The notes below the pieces were generated by a model. The model ran no database searches. It was not told the origin of the DNA and saw only the letters and a list, made by a program, of their open reading frames with translations. A program made the translations under genes and the position numbers. Source: Clostridia bacterium (GTDB taxonomy: Bacteria > Bacillota > Clostridia > UMGS1883). Taken from it: 22,084 nucleotides of DNA. Positions 11,469-22,034 of the stretch are shown here, one piece after another. Location: contig JAJQCX010000071.1 in assembly GCA_021202495.1 (NCBI GenBank), positions 14,385 through 36,468 on the forward strand, in the 5' to 3' direction. Each line of letters opens with the position of its first letter. Positions within the stretch are counted from its first letter, which is position 1.

Positions 11469-14400
11469 TTATTCCGCTTCAATAAATCTCATCAGCATTG
11501 CTGCTGTTTCAGCTCTTGTCGCACCGCCCTGCGGGTCAAGGACGTTATCGCCCTTGCCGTTTACAAGACCTGTGCCAACCGCCCACTGCATTGCGGGTAT
11601 TGCATACTCGCTAATCTCGTCGGCATCGGTGTAGGAAAGGATATTCGTATCCTCGCCGACACTTGTGTCTGCGCCCTTGTAGTCCGCGTAGCGGTAGAGT
11701 ATCGTCGCTGTCTGCTCGCGTGTGATAACATCATTTGCGCCAAAGGTTCCGTCGCCGCAGCCGAGAACTATGCCGTTTTCAGCCGCCCATGCTACCGCGT
11801 TTGCGTACCAGTCGCCACTTGCTACGTCGGCAAACTGCGATGTTCCGCTTGTCGGCTCACCTTCAAGTCGGTAAAGCACAGTCACTATCATAGCGCGTGT
11901 TGTCGTTGTGTTCGGCTCAAAGGTCGTATCGCCTGTGCCGTTCATCAAGCCGTTTTCAAGAACGTAGTCGATATACTCGTGATACCAAAGCGAGGTGTCA
12001 ACGTCCGTGAATTTCTCGCTCGGACAATCGTGTGTATCATCTTCTGTCGGTTCGGTTGTAGGCTCTGTGTCGGTATCAATCTCTTTGAACTCGGCACTTA
12101 CGCTTACCTTTGATGATGGCATAGTGAACGAATATGTACCGTCGTCGTTCGCCGTTACCTCAATGTCATTGCCGCTTGCGTCGGTTACGGTAATGCTTTC
12201 CGTTTCATATCCGTCGTCCGGCGTTACCGTAATTGTTACGGTCGCGCCCGATTGTGCGTTTGAGCTGTTGAATGAAACATCGCCGTTTTCAAACTCCTCG
12301 GAGGTTACTGCATATGTGGTTGTGCCGCTTGATGAGCCGCCCGACGAACCGCCGCTGCTGCTTGTGTAAACGGTGACTGTTACTGTCGCTTCAACCGTTC
12401 CGTATGTTTCATCGTCGGCGGTGAATACCGCTGTGCGCTCGTATGTACCTGTCTTAGACATCGTTTCCGTTCCGTCCGACCACACCCATGTACCGCTTAC
12501 CTCCGTGCCGTCAGCCGTGGTTACGCTGCCGCCGCTCAAAGTCGATTTTGAAAGCGTATTGCCGCGCTTTACTCGCGCTGCTGTCGGTGTTTCCGCTACC
12601 GTAAGAGCTGTTGAGCTGACCGTTACCGAAATCTCTGCTGTTACAGTTTCGTAATTATCGGTATCGTCGGGCGTATATACCGCCGCAAATTCATGCGTTC
12701 CCGCGTCACCCACACTTTGCGTATCATCAACCCAAGTCCAACCATCGGGCAATTCAACGCTTGCAAGCGTATCGCCATAGGTTGCCGTTAAGCCTGTTGG
12801 TAAATCATATGTCGGTGTTGCTTTTCCTACCGTCACATCAACCTCTGCCGTTACGGTTTCATAATTCGTGCTGTCCTCCGGTGTGAATATCGCCGTGAAC
12901 GTATTCGTTCCCGCATTTCCTACATTTGCTGTCGCGTCTGCCCATGACCAACCGTCGGGAAGTGTTACAGTCGCAAGTGTATCGCCGTAGGTCGCGGTTA
13001 AGCCTGTCGGCTCGGTGTAATCCGGAGTTGCCTTTTCAACTGTTACGCTTATTTCAACATAAACCGTGTTGTAATTATCATCGTCCGGTGTGAATACCGC
13101 CGTGAACGTATTTGTTCCCGCATTGCCAACGCTCGTGTCTTCGTCAACCCACGTCCAAACGCCGTTGTCCGCATTGGGCAACTCCACATCTGCGAGTGTA
13201 TCGCCGTAGACTGCAGTTAAATCGGTCGGTGTCGTGTACGACGGATTTGACGCGTCTATCGTAATTTCAACCGCCGCGCTTGCGTTGTAATTTTCGGTTT
13301 CGGCATAGCGTATCAGCACCGTGCCGGGGTCGATTATGAGCGTATCGTCCGTGATGTCCTCCCACGTATCGCCGCCGTCGAGACTATATTCCATATCCGC
13401 TGTTACGCCGGTGATTATTCCTGTCGAGGTCTGCTCATCGGGCTGTGTTACAGTCAAGCCTGTGGGCGCGGATTGCTCTGCCTTTGCTACGCTTACGGTC
13501 AAGGTTTCCGTTGCCGTGTTGTAATTCGTGCTGTCCTCCGGCGTGTATACCGCTGTGAATGTATTGTCGCCCGCGTCGCCTACACTTGCGGTCGGGGTTT
13601 CCCACGCCCAGTTGTCGGGAAGTGTTACCGTCGAAAGCGTATCACCGTAGACGGCGGTTAATCCTGTCGGTACGGTGTAATCCGGCGTTGCTTTTTCAAC
13701 CGTTACGCTGACATTCACCGTAACCGATTCGTAATTAGTCGTATCGGTCGGCGTATACGTTGCAGAGAATGTATTCGTTCCCACATTGCCCACACTCAGT
13801 GAGCTGTCAACCCATGACCAATTGTCGGGAAGTTCTACGCTTGCGAGAGTGTCGCCGTAAACTGCTGTTAAGCCGCTCGGCACTTCATATGAAGGCTCTG
13901 CCATACCAACCGTTACAGCAAGATTTACAGTCACCGTTTCATAATTATCCGTATCGTCGGGCGAGAACGTAGCCTCAAATTCGTGTGTGCCAACATCACC
14001 GACGCTCATGTTTCCGTCAACCCATGCCCAATTATCGGGAAGTGTTACACTTGAAAGCGTATCGCCATAGGTCGCGGTCAATCCTGTCGGCGCGGTATAC
14101 GTCGGAGTTGCCTTTGCAACCGTTACATTAAAGTCAAGTGTGGTTGCCGCCATATTATCATCACCGTAGTATTTCAATGTCAGCGTATATGCGCTGTCGC
14201 TTGCGCCGAGGTCGGTTGTGTCAACCGTGAGCGTTGTTTCCGCGCCTCGCACAATCGTTACAGCGTCGCTTATCTGTACATCACCGTTGAATACCGCCGC
14301 TGTGCCGGAAACAAAGCCGCTGTATGCAAGGGATAGTAAATTATTCACCGTGGCAGCTTCGCCTGTTGCGTCAAGTGTTGCTTTTACGGTTATCGTATCG

Positions 14401-17400
14401 CCATACGTATACGCGTTTGTTAGCGTATCACCGTTGTATGTGCTAACCGCACCGTCTGTGGTGGACTGCACCATACTCCAATTATTTGTAAGTCCCGTTG
14501 CGCCTGTCAGCGTGTAATTCGCGTTGCTAATTGCTGATACCTCTGCGGTATAGCTGCCGACATCTGTTGCCGATGTTGTGCCGTTATATGTGAGGTTTAC
14601 CTCATCACTGTCTACAATATTGGTTATTGTCGCTGTTACGCTCTTAGCGTTTCCGTCATAAACGAAGCTTGCGCTGCTCCATTCAACCGTAATCGGACGC
14701 GCTGCAACCGTAACATCTACAATGGTCGTAACTGTATTATAGTTGCTGTCTGTCGGCTTAAATACCGCCGTAAATTCATTTGTACCGACGCTGCCGACGC
14801 TTTGTGTATCATCGTCCCATGTCCAAGTGCCGTTAGTCGCCGTCGGGAGTGTTACGCTTGCAAGCGTGTCGCCGTAGGTCGCTGTAATTCCTGTCGGTAT
14901 TACATACGACGGAACGGTTGTGGAAATCTCTATTTCCTCCGCGTCACTTGCGTAGTAATTCGCGGTTTCGGCATAGCGTATGTACACCGTAATACCATCA
15001 TCAACCGTAAGAGTGTCTGAGGTTACAGCCGTCCAGTTTACTCCGTCGTCCGTGCTGTATTCCATAGCCGTTGTTAAGCCTGAAATCGTACCTGTTCCGC
15101 CTGCCATGCTTGGCTCCGTTACGGTCAAACCGCCCGGTGCGGCTTGTGCTGCCTTGCCAACTGTTACAGTCAGGGTTTCTGTTACGGTGTTGTAATTCGC
15201 AGTATCACTGGGCGTGTATGTCGCCGCAAATTCATGCGTTCCTGCGTTGCCCACGCTTGTTGACGTATCATCGTCCCATGACCAACCGCTTGTGAGTGCA
15301 ACATCGGCGAGAGTATCACCGTAGGTTGCTGTTAAGCCTGTCGGCACGGTATACGTCGGAGTTGCCTTTGCAACTGTCACATTAAAGTTAAGCTCGGTTG
15401 CCGCCATATTATCGTCGCCGTAGTATTTCAGCGTCAGAGTATATGCACTATCGCTTGCGCCGAGGTCGGTTGTATCAACCGTGAGTGTTGTTTCCGTGCC
15501 GTTCGTTACCGCAACCGCGTCGCTTATCTGCGTTTCACCGTTGAATATCGCTGCTGTTGCAGTGCTAATCGGCGTAAATGCCGAAATGGTTAATCCGCTT
15601 GCTGTGCCTGTCGCTTCAAGCGTTGCCTTTACGGTTATGGTATCGCCGTAGGTGAAAGCGTCTGTCGCTGTGCCGCCGTTATAGGTGCTTACCGTGCCGC
15701 CTGTGGTGGATTGAACTATACTCCAATTAAGCGTCAATCCAGTCGCGCCTGTCAGCGTGTAATTCGTGTTGCTGACCGCTGATACCTCTGCGGTATAGCT
15801 GCCGACTTCGGTTGCCGATGTTGTGCCGCTGTAAGTCGGATTTACCACATCGTCGCCCACGGCATTGGTTATTGTCGCTGTTACGGTCTTTTCCTTGCCG
15901 TCATAGACGAAGCTCGTGTAATCCCAAGTAAGCTCAATCGGGAGTTCTGCAATCGTCACCGATACACTTTCCGCCGATGTGTCGCTGTGGTTACTGTCGC
16001 CGACTGCCTTATAATATACGGTGTATGTTCCCGCGTTCGTTGCCGTCGGAATATCCGCCGAATATGTACCGCTTTCGCTCAGGCTGTACTGCATTTCGCC
16101 GCCGGTTGCTGTTCCCGCCGATACAAGCTCCTGCGCACTGCCGTTATAGGTAAGTCCCGTTGCCGCCGTCGGTGCGGTGTCAACGCTTGATGCCGCCTTT
16201 GCCACCGTGAAGACAAGCGTCAGCGTTGCCGAAACGGTTGCCGGAGTGCTGTCGAGCGACGCAAGCATTATATACGGCGTTTTATCCGTTACGGTAAAGC
16301 TTACGCTTTGCGCCTCTGCCGCCGCAGTCGGTGTGCCTGTGATAATTCCCTCGTTAAGCGTCAATCCTGCGGGAAGCTCGCTTCCGCTTGCCAATGCGAA
16401 TGTAAACTCGCCGTTCGTGCTTGTAAATGTCGTATCATCGACAAATTCAATATAATCACTTAAATCAATTGCCGTGATTGCCTCGCCGTAGGTGAGGCTT
16501 ATGTCGGACGCGCCCGAATCCGTAAACTGCCGCGCAAATACGGGGTAGAGCGTCGTGTCGCCGCTTATGTTAAAGGTTGTTACCGCTGTCGTGTCGGTGC
16601 TTGAAAGCGACCAGCCTGTTTGAGCGTAGCCGTCCTTTTTAAGCGGGAGTGTTGCGTCAACCGTAACCTTGTCGCCGTAGCCGTAGTCTGTATCGTCGCT
16701 CGGAGTTGTGCCGTCTGCGCCGCCCGTAGCGTAGGTTACCGCCGCTGTCCATGCTGTCGGCAAAACGCGCGCGGGATAATCGCCCTTTGTGTCCTCTACA
16801 TTTGCGTATGCCGCGTAGCCGCTTGCAACGCTGTTACTGTAAACCGTGCTTGCCGTGTAGCCGTTGTCGGCGAAATAGCCGCCGGTTATGTTTACGTTTG
16901 TTTTGGTTATGGCATCGCTATTCGCAGATTCGGCTGTGATATAGCCGCCGCTTATACTGATAATGCCGGTCATGTCGGTGTTCTCACCACAGCCGATTCC
17001 AGCACCGCTGTCTGAGGAAGTTCCGGACACCGTGCCTCCGTTTATCGTTATGCTACCGGATAGCTGATTTAATTTGTTATCGTATAGGTCCATAACACCA
17101 TGTCCGCTGCCAATTCCCGCGCCGGAGGTTGAAGAAGTACCGGACACTGTGCCTCCGTTTATCGTTATGCTGCCGCTCATATTACCTTGCTCACCGCCGC
17201 CGATTCCCGCACCGTATATCGAAGTACCGGACACTGTGCCTCCGTTAATTGTTATGCTGCCGCTCATATCGGCTTTGTCGCCGCTGCCGATTCCCGCACC
17301 ATTATTCGGTGAAGTACCGGACACTGTGCCGCCGTTTATTGTTATACTGCCGCTCATATCGGTTTCTCTACAGCTGCCGATACCCGCAGACCAAGTGCCG

Positions 17401-20400
17401 CCGGTTGCATCTAAGCTGCCTGTAGTTTTGCCGTCGCCGTCCGCGCTTGTGATTATAAGATTCGCATTTGAAAGCTGCAATCCGGCATTTGCGCCATTCG
17501 TCGATTCAAGCGTATTCTCGTCGGAAAGCTTCACGGCAACCGTGCCTGTGCCGTCTATCTCCATAGGCGGCTTGCTGCCGCTTGTAATATTCACGCCGTA
17601 AAGCGTGATTGCCACATCGTCACTTGCCGTAACCTTAATTGTATCGGTCGCCGATGTGCCGCTTATCGTATAGTTGCCGCCTGTAAGCACCGTGAGGAGG
17701 TTATCGTCATATGTATAATTCGTACCCTCAAGTATTGTGCCGCCGTTCGTTTCCCGTATGATTAGGTCGTGGGCTGTTACGACATATATATCCGTGTCGG
17801 TGTCAAAGGTAAGAGTGCCGATGTTGCTGATTTCTTTTGTTAAATCATAGTCGGAGTAGAAGGTATAATCACTGCCTGTCAGATAGCTTGAAAGAGTACC
17901 GTCTGCGTTTGTGTAGCTCTCCATTAGCACTATTCCGGTCGTTGATTTATAGAATGTTACCTTTACAACCTTTTTGCTGTCCGCGCTTGTAAGCACCGGA
18001 TATGCGTCCGAGGTTAAATCCTGTCCCCATACATAATCGGTGTTCGCGTCCTGCAAGCTCCATGCCGCCGCGCCTGTGGCAAATTCCGCCGCGGTTTGCG
18101 CGGTTGTTTCTACCGTTGCGCTGCTGTTGCCGTTGCCGCCAACGCCTGTGCTTGCGGTTGTGTCTAAGTAATAGCAATTCGAGACTTCGCCCACGTTTGC
18201 GTTGATTCTGCCGACTATTGCACCTGTGTAGCTGACAATGGAGCTGCTGTCCACGCCCGATATTTCGCCGACATTGACGCAGTTGGTCACAATCGCGTTT
18301 GCGTTGTTGATATAGCTCACGATACCGCCGGTGTAAATGCCCGCCGATGCCGCCGCTGTGCCGCCGCTTGTGTCAACCTTGCCGTAGTTTATAGAGTTGG
18401 TTATCGTCGCCGAGTTCATAAATCCGGTCAAACCGCCCACGCAGTCGAGAACGCCTTTTGCGGTAACCGTACCGTAATTCACGCAGCGCTCCATTGTCGA
18501 ATGTGCCGAGCCGTCGCCCGTGCCTTCAACCGATGCCGCAACGCCGCCGAATGTACCTTTTACAGTTGCCTCTGCCGTTACGTCTACGTTTGATGTCAGA
18601 TTTGACAAAACGCTGTTATGCACCGTGCCGACTATGCCGCCCGCGTAGATTGTGCTGCCGCTGACATCAATCTTGCCCGATACAGTCAGGTCTTTAACCG
18701 TACCCGCATTTATATAGCCGAACAATCCGACATAAACTGCCTCTGTCGTGTTTGTCGCAGTTGTGACAGACAATCCCGACACCGTATAGCTGCCGCCGTC
18801 GAAGGTACCCTTGTACGGCGCGGACTTTGTGCCGATGGGTGTCCACTCGGTGCTTGTGTGGGTTGATGTTGTCACATTTAAATCAATATCCGCCGTCAAT
18901 ACCGCGTTTGCGCTTGTGTTCGCTGCCGTTATGCCCTCCTGCGTCGTATCGCCATTTACGAGGGACGCGAACCAGAATAGTTGTCCGGCGTTTGATATTT
19001 CATATACACCGTCGCTGTTTATGGTCGCCGGCTGATAGCCGCCGCATATGGTACAGAAGCCGTACTCGTCAAATTCCGCATGGCTGACAGTAAAGCTGTT
19101 GCTGTTACTGTATAACAATGACGATGCACTCACCGCACATTCCGAAGAATAATAAACTGTACCGTGTGTGCTGTCCAATACGGGGAAGCTGTCCGCAGTA
19201 TTGCCGTTGTCAATGTTTTGATACCACGCCTGTGCGCCGTCAGTTGTACCGCTGTTCAAAAGCCATGTCACTTCACCGCTTGCAAATTCCGCTGTGGTTT
19301 TTACCGCATCATCTGCGGCTGTGTCGGGGTCATCGCCGATTGTCAGATCCGCCGTACCTTCCAAGTAGTAGCAGTTTGTGAAAGTGCCGCCACTGCCGTC
19401 GTTGTTCAGTCCTATCACGCCGCCTACATTGCTGCTGCCGCTGACATTTCCGGAGCTATAGCAATTGCTTACGCTGCCGGAGTTGTTCCATCCGACTACG
19501 CCGCCCACGTATCTGCCGCTGACCTCGCCGCTGTTATAACAGTTTGTTACAATGCCGTTATTATAGCCGACCACGCCGCCCACATTCATGTAGCTGCTGC
19601 TGACTGTGGCACTGCTGTAACAGCTTTCTACACTGCCGCCGTCATTAAAGCCGACTACGCCGCCTATACGGTTATTGTCGCTTGTTACCGTGCCGCTGAC
19701 ACTGACCTCCTGCACCGTGCCGTTATTATAACCGACCGCGCCGCCTGCATAGCCGCCGACTGTCATCACAGCACTGACGGTGATATTCTTTACCGTGCCG
19801 GTATTATGCCCGACTGCAATGCCTGCCCGGTTTCCCGTCGCCGTCACGCTGCCGCTGATATTGACATTCTGCACCGTACCGTCGTTCACATACCCAAACA
19901 GCCCCTGACGGTTGTTTGTACTGTTGATGTAAAGTCCCGAAACGGTATAACCTTTTCCGTCGAATGTTCCGGAGTAATAAAGCTCTGTTGAGCTGCCGTA
20001 ATCTCCGATAGGTGTCCACTCGGTGCTTGTGTGTGTTGAGGTTGTCACACTTAAATCAATATCCGCCGTCAATATCGCGTTTGCGCTTGTATTCGCCGCC
20101 GATATGCCCTCCTGCGATGAGTCGCCGTTTACGAGGGACGCGAACCAAAACAGCTGTCCCGCGTTGGAGATTTCATATACGCCCTCGCTGTTAAGTGTTG
20201 CAGGCTGATAGCCGCCGCAGCCGGTGCAGAAGCCGTTTTCATCGTAACCCACATGAATTGCAGAACTATTGCTGTAAGTGCTGTAAGAAGCTGAACTGCC
20301 GTCGCATATCGCAGAAGTATAGTACACCGTGCCGTGAGTGCTGTCCAAAACGGGGTAGCTGTCCGTGCCGAGCGTCTGATACCACACCTGTGTGCCGTCC

Positions 20401-22034
20401 GTTACGCCGCCCGTCAGCAGCCACGTTACTTCGCCGGAAGCGAACTGAGTGGTTGTTTTTGCCGCAACGCTTGTTGACCCACTGTCCGAACCAATTCCCG
20501 CAGTTGCCGTGCCTGTAAGGTAGTAGCAATTTGATGTGCTGCCGCTGGAATAGTTGTAACCAACCACGCCGCCTGCAGTATCTCCAGTGCAGCTGACCGT
20601 CCCGGAGTTATAGCAATAGCTTACACTGGCACTATTATAACCGACCGCACCGCCAACGTACTTATGGCCGCTGACTGTACCGCTGTTGTAGCAGTTTTTT
20701 ACAGTACCACCGCCAGTATAACCTACAACACCGCCTACATAGTCATAACCGGTTGAAGTACTGGTCACTGTACCACTGTTGATGCAGTTTGTCACAGTTC
20801 CGTTGCTATTGTAACCGACCACACCACCTAAATTGCCGGTGCCTGTGATTGAACCGCTGTTATAACAGTATGTTACGGTGCCGCTATCGCTGTTAAAACC
20901 GACCACACCGCCGACATTGGTGGTAGCACTGACTGCAGCACAGTTAGTGCAATTTGTTACAGTGCCGGCGTTCACACCGACCACGCCGCCTACGTTACTG
21001 TATCCGGTCGCAGTTCCGCTGACGGTAACATTCTGTACTGTACCACTTCCTACATACCCAAATAACCCAATATAGCTGCTTGAGCCGTTGATGTACAGCC
21101 CCGAAACTGTATAGTCTTTTCCGTCAAATGTTCCTTTGAACGGATAAGAAGAGGATGTTCCGATAGGCGTCCACGACTTACTTTCAAGGTCGATGTTCGC
21201 CGTCAATACCGCGTTTGCGTCGGCAACCGCCGTCGTTATGCCCTCCTGCGTCGTATCGCCGTTTACGAGGGACGCGAACCAGAATAATTGTCCGGCGTTG
21301 GCGATTTCATATACGCCGTCGGAGTTCTGAGTTGCGGGTTCGTATGCGCCGCAGTCGTCACAAAAGCCGTTGGTGTAGCTTGAATGAGAACATGATACGG
21401 ATTGTCTCGTCACCGTCAGAGTGTAAGTGTTGGTTGTATCGCTCCCATCATTAGCTGTTATGACGATAGGAATGGAATTTTCACCAACGCTCAAGCTGAC
21501 GGTTGACGCAGCTCCGCTTGTTGCCGTTGTGCCGTTCACCGTCATAGATTTCACGCCTGTTCCTGTGTTCAACGTCGGCGTAATATCAATGCTTGTCACG
21601 CTGTTGTCTACTGTCACCGCGTACTCCCGCGTTCCCGCCGCGAAGCTTGACGAGAGCGTGCCGGAGGACAGAGTAATAGAGCTTAGCGTCAGGTCGTATA
21701 CGGCAACATTATAAAAACCTGTGATTTCACATACGCCGTAATTATAAAATGTGCCTCCGTCAAACTCATTGCTTGAATTAGCTGTTGTTATCGTTCCATA
21801 GTTTGTTAAAGTATGATAGTTTAATTTTATATACTGATAATATGAAGCTACTAATGCAAAAGTTACGCTTTCCGCTATCGTTGTATCGGCATTCAACAAG
21901 ATGGTATCTTGGCTTTCCTCAACATCAGAACTGATTGTGCCGCCATAGTATACATACGCAAACGCTGTTGTAGGCAGCAGACCCACGTACATCGCAAGCA
22001 CGATTAGAATACTTAAAAATCGTTTATGTTTCAT
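11469..22034 (-). CDS. Giant 3521-residue SLH-anchored modular surface protein
   Basis: It is secreted, with a signal peptide of residues 1-26 (cleavage after TTAFA). The order, with approximate residues, is: cadherin-like beta sandwich 112-210; three GLUG blocks 230-575, 610-965 and 1000-1350, each opening with the YEIxNAGQLFWFASLVNGD motif; a glycine-rich parallel-beta region 1430-1765 with repeats of GSITINGGTVSGTS, like carbohydrate-binding cthe_2159 proteins; an InlB-type segment 1765-1845; a putative Ig domain about 1845-1945; YDG/MBG-like domains to about 3200; a Gly/Ser linker and a bacterial-repeat domain about 3235-3320; three SLH domains 3342-3521. SLH domains bind pyruvylated cell-wall polymer, so the protein should be displayed on the surface with the adhesive part outward. 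An adhesin or glycan-binding role is inferred. AGGGG precedes ATG 22034. No catalytic domain was seen. Confidence 0.92.
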   Translation of the reverse strand: MKHKRFLSILIVLAMYVGLLPTTAFAYVYYGGTISSDVEESQDTILLNADTTIAESVTFALVASYYQYIKLNYHTLTNYGTITTANSSNEFDGGTFYNYGVCEITGFYNVAVYDLTLSSITLSSGTLSSSFAAGTREYAVTVDNSVTSIDITPTLNTGTGVKSMTVNGTTATSGAASTVSLSVGENSIPIVITANDGSDTTNTYTLTVTRQSVSCSHSSYTNGFCDDCGAYEPATQNSDGVYEIANAGQLFWFASLVNGDTTQEGITTAVADANAVLTANIDLESKSWTPIGTSSSYPFKGTFDGKDYTVSGLYINGSSSYIGLFGYVGSGTVQNVTVSGTATGYSNVGGVVGVNAGTVTNCTNCAAVSATTNVGGVVGFNSDSGTVTYCYNSGSITGTGNLGGVVGYNSNGTVTNCINSGTVTSTSTGYDYVGGVVGYTGGGTVKNCYNSGTVSGHKYVGGAVGYNSASVSYCYNSGTVSCTGDTAGGVVGYNYSSGSTSNCYYLTGTATAGIGSDSGSTSVAAKTTTQFASGEVTWLLTGGVTDGTQVWYQTLGTDSYPVLDSTHGTVYYTSAICDGSSASYSTYSNSSAIHVGYDENGFCTGCGGYQPATLNSEGVYEISNAGQLFWFASLVNGDSSQEGISAANTSANAILTADIDLSVTTSTHTSTEWTPIGDYGSSTELYYSGTFDGKGYTVSGLYINSTNNRQGLFGYVNDGTVQNVNISGSVTATGNRAGIAVGHNTGTVKNITVSAVMTVGGYAGGAVGYNNGTVQEVSVSGTVTSDNNRIGGVVGFNDGGSVESCYSSATVSSSYMNVGGVVGYNNGIVTNCYNSGEVSGRYVGGVVGWNNSGSVSNCYSSGNVSGSSNVGGVIGLNNDGSGGTFTNCYYLEGTADLTIGDDPDTAADDAVKTTAEFASGEVTWLLNSGTTDGAQAWYQNIDNGNTADSFPVLDSTHGTVYYSSECAVSASSLLYSNSNSFTVSHAEFDEYGFCTICGGYQPATINSDGVYEISNAGQLFWFASLVNGDTTQEGITAANTSANAVLTADIDLNVTTSTHTSTEWTPIGTKSAPYKGTFDGGSYTVSGLSVTTATNTTEAVYVGLFGYINAGTVKDLTVSGKIDVSGSTIYAGGIVGTVHNSVLSNLTSNVDVTAEATVKGTFGGVAASVEGTGDGSAHSTMERCVNYGTVTAKGVLDCVGGLTGFMNSATITNSINYGKVDTSGGTAAASAGIYTGGIVSYINNANAIVTNCVNVGEISGVDSSSIVSYTGAIVGRINANVGEVSNCYYLDTTASTGVGGNGNSSATVETTAQTAAEFATGAAAWSLQDANTDYVWGQDLTSDAYPVLTSADSKKVVKVTFYKSTTGIVLMESYTNADGTLSSYLTGSDYTFYSDYDLTKEISNIGTLTFDTDTDIYVVTAHDLIIRETNGGTILEGTNYTYDDNLLTVLTGGNYTISGTSATDTIKVTASDDVAITLYGVNITSGSKPPMEIDGTGTVAVKLSDENTLESTNGANAGLQLSNANLIITSADGDGKTTGSLDATGGTWSAGIGSCRETDMSGSITINGGTVSGTSPNNGAGIGSGDKADMSGSITINGGTVSGTSIYGAGIGGGEQGNMSGSITINGGTVSGTSSTSGAGIGSGHGVMDLYDNKLNQLSGSITINGGTVSGTSSDSGAGIGCGENTDMTGIISISGGYITAESANSDAITKTNVNITGGYFADNGYTASTVYSNSVASGYAAYANVEDTKGDYPARVLPTAWTAAVTYATGGADGTTPSDDTDYGYGDKVTVDATLPLKKDGYAQTGWSLSSTDTTAVTTFNISGDTTLYPVFARQFTDSGASDISLTYGEAITAIDLSDYIEFVDDTTFTSTNGEFTFALASGSELPAGLTLNEGIITGTPTAAAEAQSVSFTVTDKTPYIMLASLDSTPATVSATLTLVFTVAKAASSVDTAPTAATGLTYNGSAQELVSAGTATGGEMQYSLSESGTYSADIPTATNAGTYTVYYKAVGDSNHSDTSAESVSVTIAELPIELTWDYTSFVYDGKEKTVTATITNAVGDDVVNPTYSGTTSATEVGSYTAEVSAVSNTNYTLTGATGLTLNWSIVQSTTGGTVSTYNGGTATDAFTYGDTITVKATLEATGTASGLTISAFTPISTATAAIFNGETQISDAVAVTNGTETTLTVDTTDLGASDSAYTLTLKYYGDDNMAATELNFNVTVAKATPTYTVPTGLTATYGDTLADVALTSGWSWDDDTSTSVGNAGTHEFAATYTPSDTANYNTVTETLTVTVGKAAQAAPGGLTVTEPSMAGGTGTISGLTTAMEYSTDDGVNWTAVTSDTLTVDDGITVYIRYAETANYYASDAEEIEISTTVPSYVIPTGITATYGDTLASVTLPTATNGTWTWDDDTQSVGSVGTNEFTAVFKPTDSNYNTVTTIVDVTVAARPITVEWSSASFVYDGNAKSVTATITNIVDSDEVNLTYNGTTSATDVGSYTAEVSAISNANYTLTGATGLTNNWSMVQSTTDGAVSTYNGDTLTNAYTYGDTITVKATLDATGEAATVNNLLSLAYSGFVSGTAAVFNGDVQISDAVTIVRGAETTLTVDTTDLGASDSAYTLTLKYYGDDNMAATTLDFNVTVAKATPTYTAPTGLTATYGDTLSSVTLPDNWAWVDGNMSVGDVGTHEFEATFSPDDTDNYETVTVNLAVTVGMAEPSYEVPSGLTAVYGDTLASVELPDNWSWVDSSLSVGNVGTNTFSATYTPTDTTNYESVTVNVSVTVEKATPDYTVPTGLTAVYGDTLSTVTLPDNWAWETPTASVGDAGDNTFTAVYTPEDSTNYNTATETLTVSVAKAEQSAPTGLTVTQPDEQTSTGIITGVTADMEYSLDGGDTWEDITDDTLIIDPGTVLIRYAETENYNASAAVEITIDASNPSYTTPTDLTAVYGDTLADVELPNADNGVWTWVDEDTSVGNAGTNTFTAVFTPDDDNYNTVYVEISVTVEKATPDYTEPTGLTATYGDTLATVTLPDGWSWADATANVGNAGTNTFTAIFTPEDSTNYETVTAEVDVTVGKATPTYDLPTGLTATYGDTLASVELPDGWTWVDDTQSVGDAGTHEFAAVYTPDDTDNYETVTAEISVTVSSTALTVAETPTAARVKRGNTLSKSTLSGGSVTTADGTEVSGTWVWSDGTETMSKTGTYERTAVFTADDETYGTVEATVTVTVYTSSSGGSSGGSSSGTTTYAVTSEEFENGDVSFNSSNAQSGATVTITVTPDDGYETESITVTDASGNDIEVTANDDGTYSFTMPSSKVSVSAEFKEIDTDTEPTTEPTEDDTHDCPSEKFTDVDTSLWYHEYIDYVLENGLMNGTGDTTFEPNTTTTRAMIVTVLYRLEGEPTSGTSQFADVASGDWYANAVAWAAENGIVLGCGDGTFGANDVITREQTATILYRYADYKGADTSVGEDTNILSYTDADEISEYAIPAMQWAVGTGLVNGKGDNVLDPQGGATRAETAAMLMRFIEAE
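12700..15360 (-). repeat. Eight YDG/Ig-like domain repeats in the giant surface protein
   Basis: The protein motif PTGLTATYGDTLxxVxLP recurs eight times. The codons for ATYGDT lie near 15313, 14866, 14059, 13849, 13639, 13198, 12979 and 12769. Three of the spacings are exactly 210 bp (70 residues) and one is 219 bp. A different domain (TAMEYSTDDG / ADMEYSLDGG type) interrupts the series twice, and a degenerate ninth copy follows near 12500. The regular period suggests growth by tandem duplication. Confidence 0.8.
16960..17390 (-). repeat. Glycine-rich beta-region repeats in the giant surface protein
   Basis: Four near-identical units encode SGSITINGGTVSGTS followed by GAGIGSG. They are spaced by 84-120 bp, and a degenerate fifth (TGIISISGGYITAES) follows. 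The Gly/Ile/Thr pattern is that of a parallel beta-helix. Confidence 0.8.
18000..21345 (-). repeat. Three ~1.15-kb GLUG blocks in the giant surface protein
   Basis: A highly similar DNA stretch encoding FWFASLVNGD recurs near 18958, 20131 and 21265, giving periods of 1173 and 1134 bp. Each block contains several GLUG units (YVGGVVGxNxGTVxNCYNSG pattern) and ends with a conserved segment ASGEVTWLL...YPVLDSTHGTVYY (diverged in block 3). Three tandem blocks offer sites for homologous recombination and length change. Confidence 0.85.

Noticed and set aside
12700..15360. CRISPR-like periodic repeats
   Set aside because: The repeats are coding, 210 bp long and diverged, without short constant repeats separated by unique spacers. 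No cas gene is present.
19164..19991. 275-codon plus-strand reading frame, and many shorter ones over 11995-21714
   Set aside because: They lie opposite the giant surface protein gene and have Cys/Arg/Val-rich low-complexity products without ribosome binding sites or domains. They arise from the repetitive Gly/Thr/Ser codons of the real gene.
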